NCBI GenBank assembly: GCA_037013685.1
Contig: CM072888.1
Location: 9,219,034-9,283,033, forward strand
Reading direction: 5' to 3'
Source: Acridotheres tristis
Lineage: Eukaryota > Chordata > Aves > Passeriformes > Sturnidae
DNA length: 64,000 nucleotides
Position numbers and translations under genes: made by a program. How positions within the stretch are numbered: the first letter of the stretch is position 1; every line of letters starts with the position of its first letter. Below, in pieces: positions 51,001 to 62,632 of the stretch. The notes below the pieces were generated by a model. It saw only the letters and a list, made by a program, of their open reading frames with translations, had not been told where the DNA came from and made no database searches.

Positions 51001-54000
51001 ATTTGAGATGGATAAGAATATCTTCTACCCTTCCTCAGCAGTTATGGTTTTAATCCCAGATATGCCAACAGCCTAAAGAGTTGATAATTTTTATGGTCAG
51101 TGCATTTTCATTTTGACTTGGGACAAAGATGTTTGTTGGCTTACAAAACTTACAATCCTTCTGATTTGACTTGTAGGTATAAATCCAGAACTAGGCCAAT
51201 GATCATTTTATTGCATTATTATCACATTATTAGACTTTGGTTATCTCACCATAACTCTCCAGATTGTGTTCCTGTAACTCTATGTTATAAATTATACCAT
51301 GAAGATCACACTAGGAAGTGAGACCCCTATTCAGTTCTTCCTAACCTACATAGGACTTTCTTGTCAAACAATCAGAAGTGCAGGAGATATTTTAGTCCCT
51401 TTAGTCATATGGTGCAATTAGGCCTTTCAACTTCAATGCTGTATCTTCAGGAAGGAAAAATGAAAGGCATTGTCTTAAAATACTTTCAAACAGTGACCTG
51501 GAAATATAAAGAAAATGGGACAGATTAGATCTATTTCTTATTTCTTTTTTTTTATTTTCAGTTGCAAAATTTTGTCTGCTTAGGACATTCTCATCTGCCA
51601 GGTAAGATGTTCAGAGTATCCAGGCAGATATCCCCAGAGTGACTATTGTAAAAACTTGGCATAAACAATAACATACTGACCTGAAATCTGTCAAAAATTC
51701 ATGGAATTCATTAATATAATTTTAAAAATATTTGGAGGGGGTGCATTGGAGCATTTCGATGTTTCTTCTAAGTTTTTTACTAGATAATGGGTTTAAGCTT
51801 GTCTGATTTCTATTATTTTTAACTCAGTGTCTATATCTGACAACTATGAACTGTGAAGAAGCTACTGACATAAACGAGAAAACAATTTTACACTCTAATT
51901 TTTTTTTTTTGCTTTAAAAAGTCTTTTAATAACCATACTTTAAATTTATTATTCTATTTTTTAATGTTTATACCATAGATCTTCAGATTTCATAGAAGAT
52001 CACTCCAGGATAGAAGAATACCAATTCAACAGATCTTCCTTTTATACTCTGCAATCTGAACTACTGCCTTTTTCTTAACTTTAAGAAATGAAGGCCCAAA
52101 ATAGATGGTTTGGTGGTGGGTCAGAAGTGAGGGTTGAATCAGGTCCTCAAGTGCATCTTTTTCTAACTTTATGGGAAAATTGTAAAACAGAGAGTCATGC
52201 AGTTAGGACATTTAAAAAATAGTCTTTAAGCCCCAGTGCATTTGATTAAAGTTCATTACAGGTGAAACTGTAGATGAGCACAAGAACTGACAGGGAGCAA
52301 TGCACCAACTGCCAGAGCAGCACTTAGATGAAAACTTATAAAATAATGAGTATGTTTTTCAGTACCTCTGACTGGATGCTCAAAGAAAAGCTAAAGTCAA
52401 TGCACCTTACAATTTATCACCACAGGCACGTATTAAACACCAGTTTCAAGCATTTCGTGTATTGAACTAGTTTCTCTCCTGAAGCACAGTGCTGCTGTTC
52501 ATGGAGAAGGGTGGAGTGAAATGAGTGTTCTCAGGGAAGTGATCCTGAAAGCCTGGATGTCAGTACACACAAGATTTCTTGAAACGCATTTTGAAAACCT
52601 GAAAAAATTACGTCTACATTTCCAGTGTCTATGTACACTCACCTCAAGGCAGGCTGCCTCCACGAAATACTTTCCAGCCTGCCCTCAGCAAGGCTCAAAT
52701 CTTCTGGGACTAAAAAGGTCCACTGAGCTCTAGTGAATAATTTTAGACACAGCCCAGCAGATTAGTTTCCCTCCTACAGATTGTACTTTATTGTCAGCAT
52801 TTATTTGGCAGGTTCATATGACAGTTTTAGAAATTCTGTTCATAAGGGAATTTAAGAAAAGACTAATAGGCCTGCTTTTTATTTTTTTCTAGACAAGAAT
52901 CTAGACAAAATAAGAAAGTCTAATTCACGGAGTGCTACATATCAAAAAGTTAAATTCTTCTTTTGTTGTATAATTTCAGGAGCAAGACCTTAATTTCCTC
53001 AAGTTCTCTTGCACATTCATTGGGCATATTTATTGACTTATTAAGTGAATATTGAATCCTTGATTAAAAAAACCTATGTAATAGCCTGAATGACAAAGAG
53101 ATTCAAAAATAAACTTTTTAAATTAACTTTTAATCAGAGACACTGGAGACATTAAACATGCACATGATAGTTTTAACACATATGATGAAAATGGCAAAAA
53201 AAGCTGTGATATGAAAAATATTGCAGATCCCAAGTCAAAAATAGTTTCAAAAATTTGAATTTAGGTTTCTCCTACTTTGTCTGCTTTCATACTGCAGTTT
53301 TCTTTGTTTCCTTTGATGCAGTTTTCCATGCTAGAAATCAAAACGACTTGAGACAAGGATAAGTCCAGAAGTAGCATTAGCAAAACATAAGCTTACCAGT
53401 ATTTCAGACCTGAAAAGCCAGACACAGTTGCCTAATTGCATTTGACTATCATTTAATTCAAAAATTAACTCTGCTTTTGCCTGTACTTTACAGATAGTTG
53501 GTAATTTGGCTTAGTCAAGTCCACTTTTGGGGAAGGACTTTAAGAAATTGAATGCAGAAACACTTTTTGTGGAAATAATAGCAATATGATTTTGGATCTG
53601 CATGGTGGTTTTTTATCAACCTCCAAAAAAGCAATTTCTCTGTGTTTCATCTACAAAATCAGAACTTTGAAATTCCAAGTAATTGGTATTACTGTATAGC
53701 CACAATCAAGGCCTAAGATAAAAAATAGAGGATGCATTGTAACAATTGCGTGAGACACCACTTCAGGTCAAAGCTGTTTCCAAGTCAAATTCCCTGTGCT
53801 CAAACACACAAGAAAACCTATTGAAGCAATGACATATTTAACACATAGCTGAGGGCTTGGAAACACTGAATTACGCCAAAAAAAAGTACAGAATCAGCAA
53901 CACAAAGGTTAAGCTGGAGTTGTAGTTGCAAACTTCATTGTCCTTCAAGGTGAGCACAATTTTTCCCTGGTCAAGCATACCAAGAGATGCTCACTGGGAA

Positions 54001-54439
54001 AATAAATGAGGTAACACCTCATTCTCAATTACAAGCACAGCTAATGACAATCCTACAAAGGTCTCTTTCAGAATTGTAATTAGCTCTGAACTCAACCAGA
54101 ACCTTGTGGCATCTCTCAGACAAGGATGCAACCTCTAAACAGACTTCGGGCAAATAAAAAACCAAACAGGCTTATAAAGCAATGGGTTCACAAATGGATT
54201 CCAAATTCCAGGAGCTTGCAGCATAGGAACCGAGCTCACAGTGGTTTTGAAGATTCTGTTGTTTAACACTGTATTTTTATATAAGGAAAGCATCTAATAT
54301 ATTGGGGGTTTGGTGTTTCCTTTTGCACCAGAAAAGTGAGATATATTTTACTTTTTTTTTATTTTCTTTTAACTAGCTTAGGAAAAATTAAGGTAAACTG
54401 TATCATTTTCAAGCACATGACGTTTGCCCCACAAATTAG
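48072..54439. other. AT-rich unique sequence, no gene seen
   Basis: About 6.4 kb. A GC-richer patch lies at about 49140-49520, but I recognise no repeat or exon in it. The open frames are short and unrelated to families I know. Confidence 0.5.
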
Positions 54440-54790
54440 GAGAGTCAGGCTCAGATGCCTGTTGACTCTCAAGCCTGGTTTCAATCTCCCCGGGTGATTT
54501 CCCCAGCACGGAGCAATCCCTGCCCGGCAGTGGATGCAGTTCGCTTTTCCAGGCTCCAGAGGTCTCTGCATATCGCGCTTTAGCTCCCCAGAAAAGGCAT
54601 TTCCAGGGAGAGGCTGGGGAGCTGCCTGGAAAGGGATGCTGGAAGCAGCTCCCGCTCTGACAGCGCTGTCCTGAGAATTTAGTTCTCCTGGGAATTTATA
54701 GCAGATAAAGGGAGGGAGGGAGATTTATTCTGCAGCATTAGCTGACACCAGCACGGCACAAGCAGGAGCATTTTGTCCTTAGAATTCAGG
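54440..54790 (+). promoter_or_regulatory. CpG-enriched patch, candidate promoter and first exon
   Basis: This 350-bp patch is clearly GC-richer than its flanks and holds nine CpG dinucleotides (for example in CCCCGGG, ATATCGCGC, CCCGCTC and ACAGCGCTG), whereas the surrounding kilobases have very few. A TATA-like TTTATAG lies at 54695-54701, followed by GGGAGGGAGGGAG. A donor-like CAG|GTAATC occurs at 54787-54792, so a short non-coding first exon of about 60 nt starting near 54725 is conceivable on the plus strand. I see no coding sequence or known repeat in it. It could also be an enhancer, or an old insertion that I cannot identify. The strand is a guess from the TATA-like element. Confidence 0.25.
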
Positions 54791-55267
54791 TAATCATAGC
54801 TCTTAGCATTCAGCTAGAAACAGTGCAATCTGGTGATGGCAAAGGATGGCTGTTAAACCCTGCTGCCAGAAATATTGCCTTTTCTACTCCGACCTCAGTC
54901 ACACCTGTGTTGGCTCCTTTTTTCTTTTTCTGCCTTCAAGGTTAATGATTTTTTTTTCCTCAAAAAGAATATCTCTTACTTAAATCATTATGATTTAGCT
55001 AACCATGGGGAAATTGATTCACAGTAACTTGAATGTAGATGCAGTTTTTGGATAGGTCATATCTTCCACCTCTACATTGCTTTCAACTCTTTTATAGCAT
55101 CTGCTTCCTGACTGCTGAGTACATCATTCCTGATTGACCCTGTACTATTATTTATAATATATTGAACATATAAAAATATTTTTATATATATATATATGAA
55201 GAGATTCTGAAAATAGTAATAAAACATTAAATTCGGGGAAAATCAAAGACATCAACTGCTGCTTCTA
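54791..55267. other. Unique sequence with a short (TA)7 run
   Basis: Nothing is recognised except T runs and a TA dinucleotide run at 55183-55196. Confidence 0.5.
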
Positions 55268-55356
55268 CATGAAAGGTGTCCCTGCCTACGGTAGGGGGTT
55301 GGAAATAGATGTTCATGAAGGTGCTTCCCCCCCCCCAGATCATTCTGTGATTTTGT
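55268..55356 (+). mobile_element. CR1 LINE 3' tail
   Basis: Plus-strand CR1 3' UTR of about 90 bp, recognised from GAAAGGTGTCCCTGCCTACG, GGGGGTTGGAAATAGATG and the terminal AGATCATTCTGTGATTTTG. The family normally reads CCTTCCAACCC near the end; here that part is a run of ten C (55327-55336), a local expansion or replacement. No coding part remains. Confidence 0.88.
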
Positions 55357-56099
55357 TATCTTAGAGTGTCCTAAATACCTCACACCATCTTTAGATTCAG
55401 GATCCAGTCTTGGCTATGGACTGATAAAACCAAATAGATAAATAAGCAAATAAGATAGGATGAGATATGGACATGGTCAAGGATATTTGTTTTTCTTGAG
55501 ACCTTTTTAGGGCGTTTTGGCCTTCATAACTCATATTATCACACAAGTAACTTGGCAGAACAGCTACTTGCTAAGGCACCCAAATTCAAACAGCAAAATC
55601 AGCTTTGTTGAAGACACATCTCCTGCAAAGATAAGAAGTTTGATTTCATTATTTTTCATGTACCACAACCATTAGAAAGAGAAGGAAAAATCAGGTGAGC
55701 CTACTGTTCTACTGCAGCTTAAAGAATATTGACAGACTTATAAATAATATATTTACAGTAGCAATAGTTCTTTGAGGTGTCTTTTGAACTCTATATTTCT
55801 ATTAGGACCTTAGTTTTACTCTTTACTGAGCTATGTGCAGAAGATTAAATTCTCCCTGCAAACCATGCCTGTTCTCTTAGATTCCCCCTTGGTGCAAGAG
55901 AGAAGTACAATAATGGACTATAGAAGAGAGAAAGGCACATCTTTTAGTGGCTGTAGTTTAATAACACAGAAATTCTTTACTCTGAGAATTAGTAATGTGC
56001 TTCTCTCTTCTAGTAATACAAAACAAGGCAAGTCTTGGTTTGTTCTTTAGAAACTATGGCTAGCACCTGTTCCCTTATCATTTTCCCTTATTATTATTT
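55357..56099. other. AT-rich unique sequence, no gene seen
   Basis: I recognise no repeat or gene. A 71-codon open frame at 55835-56050 has no known relatives. Confidence 0.5.
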
Positions 56100-56240
56100 T
56101 ACTGCTCTATCCCTCTAATCATCTTTGTGGCCTCCTCTGGACTCACTCCAACATCTCCATGTCTCTCTTGTACTTGGAACCCCAGTGGATGAAGAGCTCC
56201 TGAGAGCAGAGCAGAGGGGCAGAATCTCCTCCAATAATCC
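56100..56240 (-). mobile_element. CR1 LINE internal fragment
   Basis: Minus-strand CR1 piece of about 140 bp from the RT C-terminal coding region, upstream of the portion seen in most other copies here. On the plus strand it reads TAATCATCTTTGTGGCCTCC, GACTCACTCCAACATCTCCA, CTCTTGTACTTGGAACCCCA, then AGAGCAGAGGGGCAGAATCT. About 15-20 bp expected after CCCCAGTGGATG appear deleted. It has no CR1 3' end attached, so it is either a relic of a longer element whose ends have decayed or a deleted copy. Confidence 0.88.
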
Positions 56241-59103
56241 AAAAGTGTTCAGTCTTCATGAGTGATTTGTTAATATAGGGATTTTTGGCCAGGTGCTTGT
56301 TTTTCCCTTATATTCAGAAATACTTTGTAAATTATGCAATATAATTTACAGTATAATTAAAAATATAAAAATATGCATTAAATTTGAAAATGGTATACAT
56401 AAACCAACAGCAGTGTTTATATTATGAGTTTTATTATTTGCTTGAGGAAATAATTCGAGGTCCAAGACTATCAGTCTCATATTTTGTCCAATTCCAGGTG
56501 AAAAAGATATTTCCTGTAGGGATTTTCCATGGTCCATTTACATCAGTGAAATATTTGCATTCATATGACTATAATAAAATATTATTTAAAGGAAAAAGAA
56601 TAGTAGTAAAGGTCTTTGGGTGAAGAAGTTGATTATATGACTGTTTATACACATTGATAACTAGGAATCGGATACAATCCAAGTTCAATAGCCTTTTGTT
56701 CCATGGAATTCATGTCAATAAAGAACTGCACATCTTAGCTACTCACCAGGAATTTCTGTCACAATGTTATGCAGGAGTTGGTAGGTTACTTAGAATATAT
56801 TTAGTTTGGAAGGAGAATGATGCATTGCCAGCTATGTAAGGCTCTCCTGAAGTAAGATAAAATAATATTTACAAAAGTTGATTTTCTATTTGTTTGAGTT
56901 CCTAATGGAGTTCCTAATGTTCTTATTTTACCTGGGGGTGTTTTGGCTTGACTTATTTTGGGTTTTTTACTCAAATAGTTACATTCAGTACCGTAAAATG
57001 CTGTCCCCTATTGTCACAAAGAAGTGTCTCTTCAAAAATAATAAATAGCTTTTAGTTCTCACATTTTATACTGGCATTAAGTTTCTCTGTCTTTTACCAG
57101 AGGCTATATTTAAAGATGAGGAAAATCCTCCATCTTATGTAGTGTGAATGGCATTCACAAAATTCTCAACAGTAGACAAGAACTTTAGAATTTGTACACC
57201 ATGTTTAGTATTTAATAAAATTGTTTGATACATCATTTTTTAAGTCTTCTCTCAGAGAGAACAATTAACTCTTGTACCTTAAGTGATTAATACAAAATCA
57301 TTAAAAAATATCTTTTTAGTACTGGCCTACTGTAGATACTTCATCATCCAAATATTCTTTAAATTCTTCACTTCTGATGGTGGAAAAATACATTTAATTA
57401 GTGAAGAAATAAGTCTCATGCACATATTTATCCTTGCACTCAAATAGACTTAATTTACAATAGAAAGACATTTCCCTATTCATTGAAATTTTTTTGCAGT
57501 GTTCAAGTAAAAAATCCCACAAGATTTTTGTTTCCTTTTAAATGTATAATAAGGAAACCAATCAAGCATTTCCTAGAGTTCTTGGTACTCCAGGATGTTC
57601 CAGGTTTTCCTCTGGCCTGACCCCAGCAATAGTAGCCTCCTACCATTGGAGGGAGCCACAAGCACTTGTTCAGAAATTCTCTCTCATAAGTCTGTGGTTT
57701 GTAAACAACTTTTTCTGCACTACAGTAGGTGAATCATACACTAAAAAACTTCATCACTCTCCACTTTTCTTAATAAAGACAAACTCTAAAAAAATAATGG
57801 CTTATTCCTTATGATGCAGTGTAGCTACACTTCTTTTGAAGTATTAAAGACCGTGCTTTAAGCTTAGAGCAAGCTGTATTTGCTGCTTATTTTAATATTT
57901 TTATAATGAGTAATAAATTTATTTTATAAAGCTGCCACGTGTGCATTTTGTTTTTCTAAAGACATACATAAAAAACATGTGTTAAATACTAATTAAATAT
58001 TTTTAAATGTTTGAATCAAAACCACATTCTTCTTCAACATCGTACTTAACTGTACACTTAGAGTAGAAATAGGAAGAAAGTAATATAGAAAAATGTTTTG
58101 TATTTGGATTTTTTAAAATATAATTTTATTCGTACACCAAGTGGTATCTCAATGAAGATTTTACCTTTTGTATGGTCATCCAGTGATATGGGAAAAAAAA
58201 TAACATTATTGGCTATACTGTCAAATAAAATACTTGGTTCTCACTAGGTTCTGCAGCAAATAAAATCAATTGAGGACCCACAATACTCATTTCCAAATTT
58301 AAGGAATGTTTTGAGATTTTTTTGTCTTAGACTACAGTTTTAATTATATATAACCAACACATAGAGGGCCAAAAAAAACAGAAAATATGTTACTTTTTGG
58401 CTTACTTCCACATCATCAAGCTAAGATTGCAACATTAAGAAGTTTTAAATTACTCAGATTGTCTCAGCCAAATTCCCTCTGTTCTTAAAGGAGTCCTTTT
58501 CCTCCTTGCTAAGTAGATCAGCTGAAGTGCTGGGTTGGCTGCATCAGAAAATCAGAGCAACGCAGACCTTACATTTATTTAATTACTCTTGGCCTTTTAT
58601 TTGCTTTTGAGGGGAGTTTCTATTCAGTAAAAGGAGTAACAGCTGATATTTCTGTTGTGAATGTTGGTGTTCCCAGGATTATCCAAGTAGTCTGTAGCAG
58701 AAAGTTTCACTTCAATCAGGTGCCAACTATTCTTTGCAGCATTCCAGTTTCAATGGCATGGAAGGGATGTGTTGTTTTCTTCTTTCTGTTTGGCAGTTTT
58801 CTCTCTCTGCCTAACTCGCCAGCCAAGTATTGTGTGTCTCCTCATAGACATCATCTGTGAAAATATTTGGCTGTCACTGCCCTTAGTGTGCTTTGAGACT
58901 GGCACTATGCAACTACCAACACATGCAAGATTGTTTATAGCACTATCTCTGCTTTTCATCGGGTCTCACTCTTTCAAAATGTCCTGGTTTAAAGGAGTAA
59001 CCTAAGTAGGAAGATTTAGCAAAGGAAGTTTAGGATTGTAAAAGTCTCATGTGTCGTATTCTTAGCATTCAACCCAACTCATTTAAGAAAACCCTTGGTA
59101 TGG
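56241..59103. other. AT-rich unique sequence, no gene seen
   Basis: Nearly 3 kb without a recognised element. A 12-bp unit GAGTTCCTAATG is tandemly duplicated at 56896-56919. Confidence 0.55.
56896..56919. repeat. 12-bp perfect tandem duplication
   Basis: GAGTTCCTAATG occurs twice head to tail without mismatch. It is a small slippage event of no assigned function. Confidence 0.9.
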
Positions 59104-59320
59104 TAGGATAATTCCAGCTGGGAGGAACCTTGAGAGGTGTCTAATCCAACCTTCTGTTGACAGCAAGGACATCTTTGAGGTCAGAGCAGGCTGCTCAGGG
59201 CTTTATCTTGTCTTTTCATTGAAAACCCCCCAGGACAGAGACTGCACAAGCCCTCTGGGTGGTTGCCTGCACTGCCTGACTGTACCCAAGGTTGGAAAAC
59301 CATGAGATGACGTGTGCAAA
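59104..59320 (-). mobile_element. CR1 LINE 3'-end fragment, subtype A
   Basis: Minus-strand CR1 end. The plus strand shows AATTCCAGCTGGGAGGAACC, then TTGAGAGGTGTCTAATCCAA, CTTTGAGGTCAGAGCAGGCT, CTCAGGGCTTTATCTTGTCT, and AGGACAGAGACTGCACAAGC followed by CTCTGGGTGGTTGCCTGCAC. The GGTCAGAGCAGG...GCTCAGGGC block belongs to a CR1 3' UTR type different from the one at 1650-1840 and 16768-17432. Divergence from the expected consensus is visible, so the copy is old. Confidence 0.85.
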
Positions 59321-59654
59321 AGCAATTTAACTCTCTTCCAATGTGTCGGAATTATATATTCAGGCAACTCGACTTTTCTGATCTGCTGGTTTTTCCATAT
59401 GACATTTAAAATACTCCTACAAGGCACTCCATAAGAATTTTCCAAGTCTTTGAGAATAAAGATCATGATCTTTTTTGAGGTTTCTGGAGCAGAAACTTCT
59501 CCTGTTCAGAAACTTTCTGTGTGAAGCTTAGTGCAGTACTACAAACCAATTTTTGAAGACTAAAAATATTGCCAACCACATATGCAAAGAAAAAGGACAA
59601 AACATTGTTCCCAGGTAGTTGATGGCCACACTCAATGGCTAATCTGAATAACTC
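59321..59654. other. Spacer between two CR1 tails
   Basis: About 330 bp of AT-rich sequence that I cannot assign to either CR1 copy or to any gene. Confidence 0.5.
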
Positions 59655-59825
59655 AGATAATATCATAGAGTATCCTGAGTTGGAAAGGATCCACAAGGAA
59701 CTGAACTCCTGGCTCTGCACAGGACCGTTCCAAGAATCACAGCAAATTCCTTGGAGCATTATCCAAGTGCTCTTGCAGGCTTGGTGCTGTGACTTCTTCC
59801 CTGAGGATTTTGATCACTTGAGCTG
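59655..59825 (-). mobile_element. CR1 LINE 3'-end fragment, subtype B
   Basis: Minus-strand CR1 end of another subtype. The plus strand reads TCATAGAGTATCCTGAGTTG, GAAAGGATCCACAAGGA, ACTCCTGGCTCTGCACAGGA, AAGAATCACAGCAAATTCCT, and CAGGCTTGGTGCTGTGACTT followed by CTTCCCTGAGG. The segment between CACAAGGA and ACTCCTGG lacks about 10 bp found in the family. The 'CTGGCTCTGCACAGGAC' block identifies this 3' UTR type. No coding sequence of use remains. Confidence 0.88.
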
Positions 59826-62567
59826 CACTTACTGTGATTCTCAAGGGTTTTTTTACTCAAATTTTTGAATCAAGATAAGTTAACAAACAAGCAAAAGTAA
59901 GAATGGATATTCAAATTTATTTGAGTGATTTACCATCGACCAGGATTATCATCTGGCACCAGAGTTTTCTACAACAAAGGTCCATAATTCTATACCAGAA
60001 TAGCACAGCACTAATAAATTATAATGGTTATTTATGCAATGTGCAGGATAAAACATGTTTTCTTTGGTGAGATAACTAGTGAAGTTGTGTTGGAGGAAAA
60101 TCAAGACTACATATTCATCTAATTTTTGAAAATTTTACAGCAATTTTTATAATCTCTCTCCAAAAGGGATTACATTAACAATCTAATGCCTGAACTAATT
60201 CAGACTGTGAATTTTTTATTTCACTTCACAAAAAAGTATCAACAAGTTTTCAAGATATGTAACAAGAAAGACTTCTGAAAAAGTCATAATTAAGAGAGAC
60301 TAAAAAAGCTGCAGAACAATTACATGGAAAACAAACAAAAAACCCACTTAAAAAATTTCCCACGAAAAAAGTGAGGTAAGGCATTGATTTATAAATTGTT
60401 GTATGGGTTTTTTTTAATGTATAACCACACTTCAAACAGCCTGATACATGTTTAAGAGATTTTTTTAATATCTTGGAAAGGATGCACCTTATAAACTTGA
60501 ACTATTCTGTAAAAAGTTCAAGGATCACCATCATTTCAGGTGTAGAATGATGACTAAAATCTATTTTGAAAGCAAACTGAGTGATTTGCACTCAGTTATT
60601 CATACATTATAGTATTGTCTTTGGTTACAATGGAAGATGTAACCAAAAGTATGTATTCTATTACCACCTACATAAGCTGTTAAAATAGGTGAGGCAGTGT
60701 TCTTTATCTTCTCCATGACTCAGCCCTGATAACTCCCTCTGGACAGCAGCAGCCACTTGAGATGTTTAAGCCATAAACTATAACACTTCAACCTCTAACA
60801 GCCCAACACCCTAAAATAGCCTCTATTCAGTTGATTTTCTCCTTGCCTCCTCAAGTCTTACATTTTAGATCTGTGTGCACCAAAGAAAACCCTGTGATGT
60901 CAAATGCACCTGGTTTTCTAATAGTGTGTGATATTTGAAGACATTTTAACAGTGTTAATTAAATCGTCATGTCTGCTATTTTTTAAAAAGTCAATACAAC
61001 TTTCAAGGAGGGCAAAGTTAGCAAGCCAACGACCAATTGCTATAACCCATTTCTTCAATATTACATGACAACACACTGTGGTTACATGGAGACACAAAGG
61101 CCTTTGGTAAATTATTTCTTTAATAATTTAAAGGTTTTTCAAACTGCTGTATCAAAGTGGTACCACTCAGTATATAAATTTTAAGAAGTAAGATAATTAA
61201 AACATGCTTAACTAATAATATTTTTTCTCAGACTGAATCTCTTTTGAATGAACCCATTTAAAAAAAATAATTAAGGGTGGTTCTTTGTATATTATTACTT
61301 TCCCACAAGACTTATTTAATTTTAATTATGTTATAATGTGCTTAATAACAAGATCTGGGTTTTAATGAAAATCTTGTCAGAAAAAGAATGCTTTAAGGGG
61401 GATCTTTGATTTCTTTTTAATACCAAATATAGATATAGCATGTAATGCAGTTGTACTTTGTAGCCCTGAGCAAAATAATGTGTTACTACACTGCTCATTT
61501 TCTTTCCATAAAATGATTTTGCTTTTGAAGGATTCACGCTGGTGCGCTTGTAAGAATTCTCTTATGCAGCTAAAGAGAAATGTTGTTACAATTTACATAT
61601 ACAGAAGTTCCAAGTGCCTTTCAGTTTTTCACTTCTCATGGTGTCTGATAACTTCTCCCCCCTTTTCCACAAACATGTCACTGTTATTTTCCGTGGAGCA
61701 TAAGAATGTCTGCTGCAACATAAGTGTTAGCACAAAAACCCCTAGAAAGACTCCATTAGAAGCTATTATAGTATTAAGTGGCTTAAGTCTTTGGATTCTG
61801 TGGTAGTGGAACAGGCTGAGAACATGAACAGAAAAGGGGAAGATGCTTAATACATCTTCTGCACGGGGGAAGGGGATGGGAGAGGCTGAGAACTTCCCCC
61901 AGTTGCCATTGTAAAAGCTACACAGGAGGAATTCTTCCACACAGCGACCTTGCTGGAAAACCAGGCAGCTGGTTAAAGCCAGGGTGTGGTGGAACACAAG
62001 GGGACACGGAATCAGTGCCACTTTCCATCATGCTCTGCAACTGGACACCAGGAGAGATGAGCTGGAGCTCCCCAATTTATGCAGTCTCTAACAAAGGGCT
62101 AAAAAATCTTGAATGAATGATGACTCTCTGCTACCTTACAAGTTCAGTGAGCTCAAGTCAGATTTTCAAAAATAGCCCTGAAGACACAGCGCTTGTAACA
62201 GAGGAAAGAGAAAATTCTTAAGTAGTGAAGAGCATCAGTGGTGGAGTGGAAATGTCAATTTTCATGTATGTTTAGGAAACTTATGAACAATTTTATCAGG
62301 GACAACATAAAAAGGAGATAAGCTTCAGGCACAAGCATGCACAAAAATAATAGATGAAATAATGGACTGATAAAGACATTATGTGTGAGAAAGTCATACT
62401 TCAGTACTGAACTAACTTGCCAACTGGATTTTTCTTTGGGCTGAAACCTTAAAAAATATAATAAAAGCTCAATATATATTAGATCTTCCCTTCTGCCCCT
62501 TTCTGCTTTCCACATTCTCAATTCAGTTTGAAAAATTAGAAATATGTTTGAAAAAGCAGACAATTAA
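59826..62567. other. AT-rich unique sequence, no gene seen
   Basis: No recognised repeat or gene. A GC-richer patch at about 61830-62070 carries a 130-codon frame on the minus strand, but its first codon is GTG, its only methionines are far inside, and it matches nothing that I know. Confidence 0.5.
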
Positions 62568-62632
62568 AAAAAAAAATCCCCCCTAAAAATCCAAACCAAA
62601 CCAAACCAAATCAACCAACCAACTAACTTACC
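62568..62632. repeat. A/C-rich low-complexity tract (CCAAA-type)
   Basis: An A run and CCCCCC are followed by about four to five tandem CCAAA-like units and then CCAACCAACTAACT. It is the reverse-complement counterpart in style of the T/G-rich tracts at 33.4 and 43.8 kb. Confidence 0.85.

Noticed and set aside
61629..62021. 130-codon minus-strand frame with hydrophobic stretches resembling a membrane protein
   Set aside because: The first codon is GTG, not ATG, no splice context was found that would supply a start, and T-rich DNA gives hydrophobic runs by chance.
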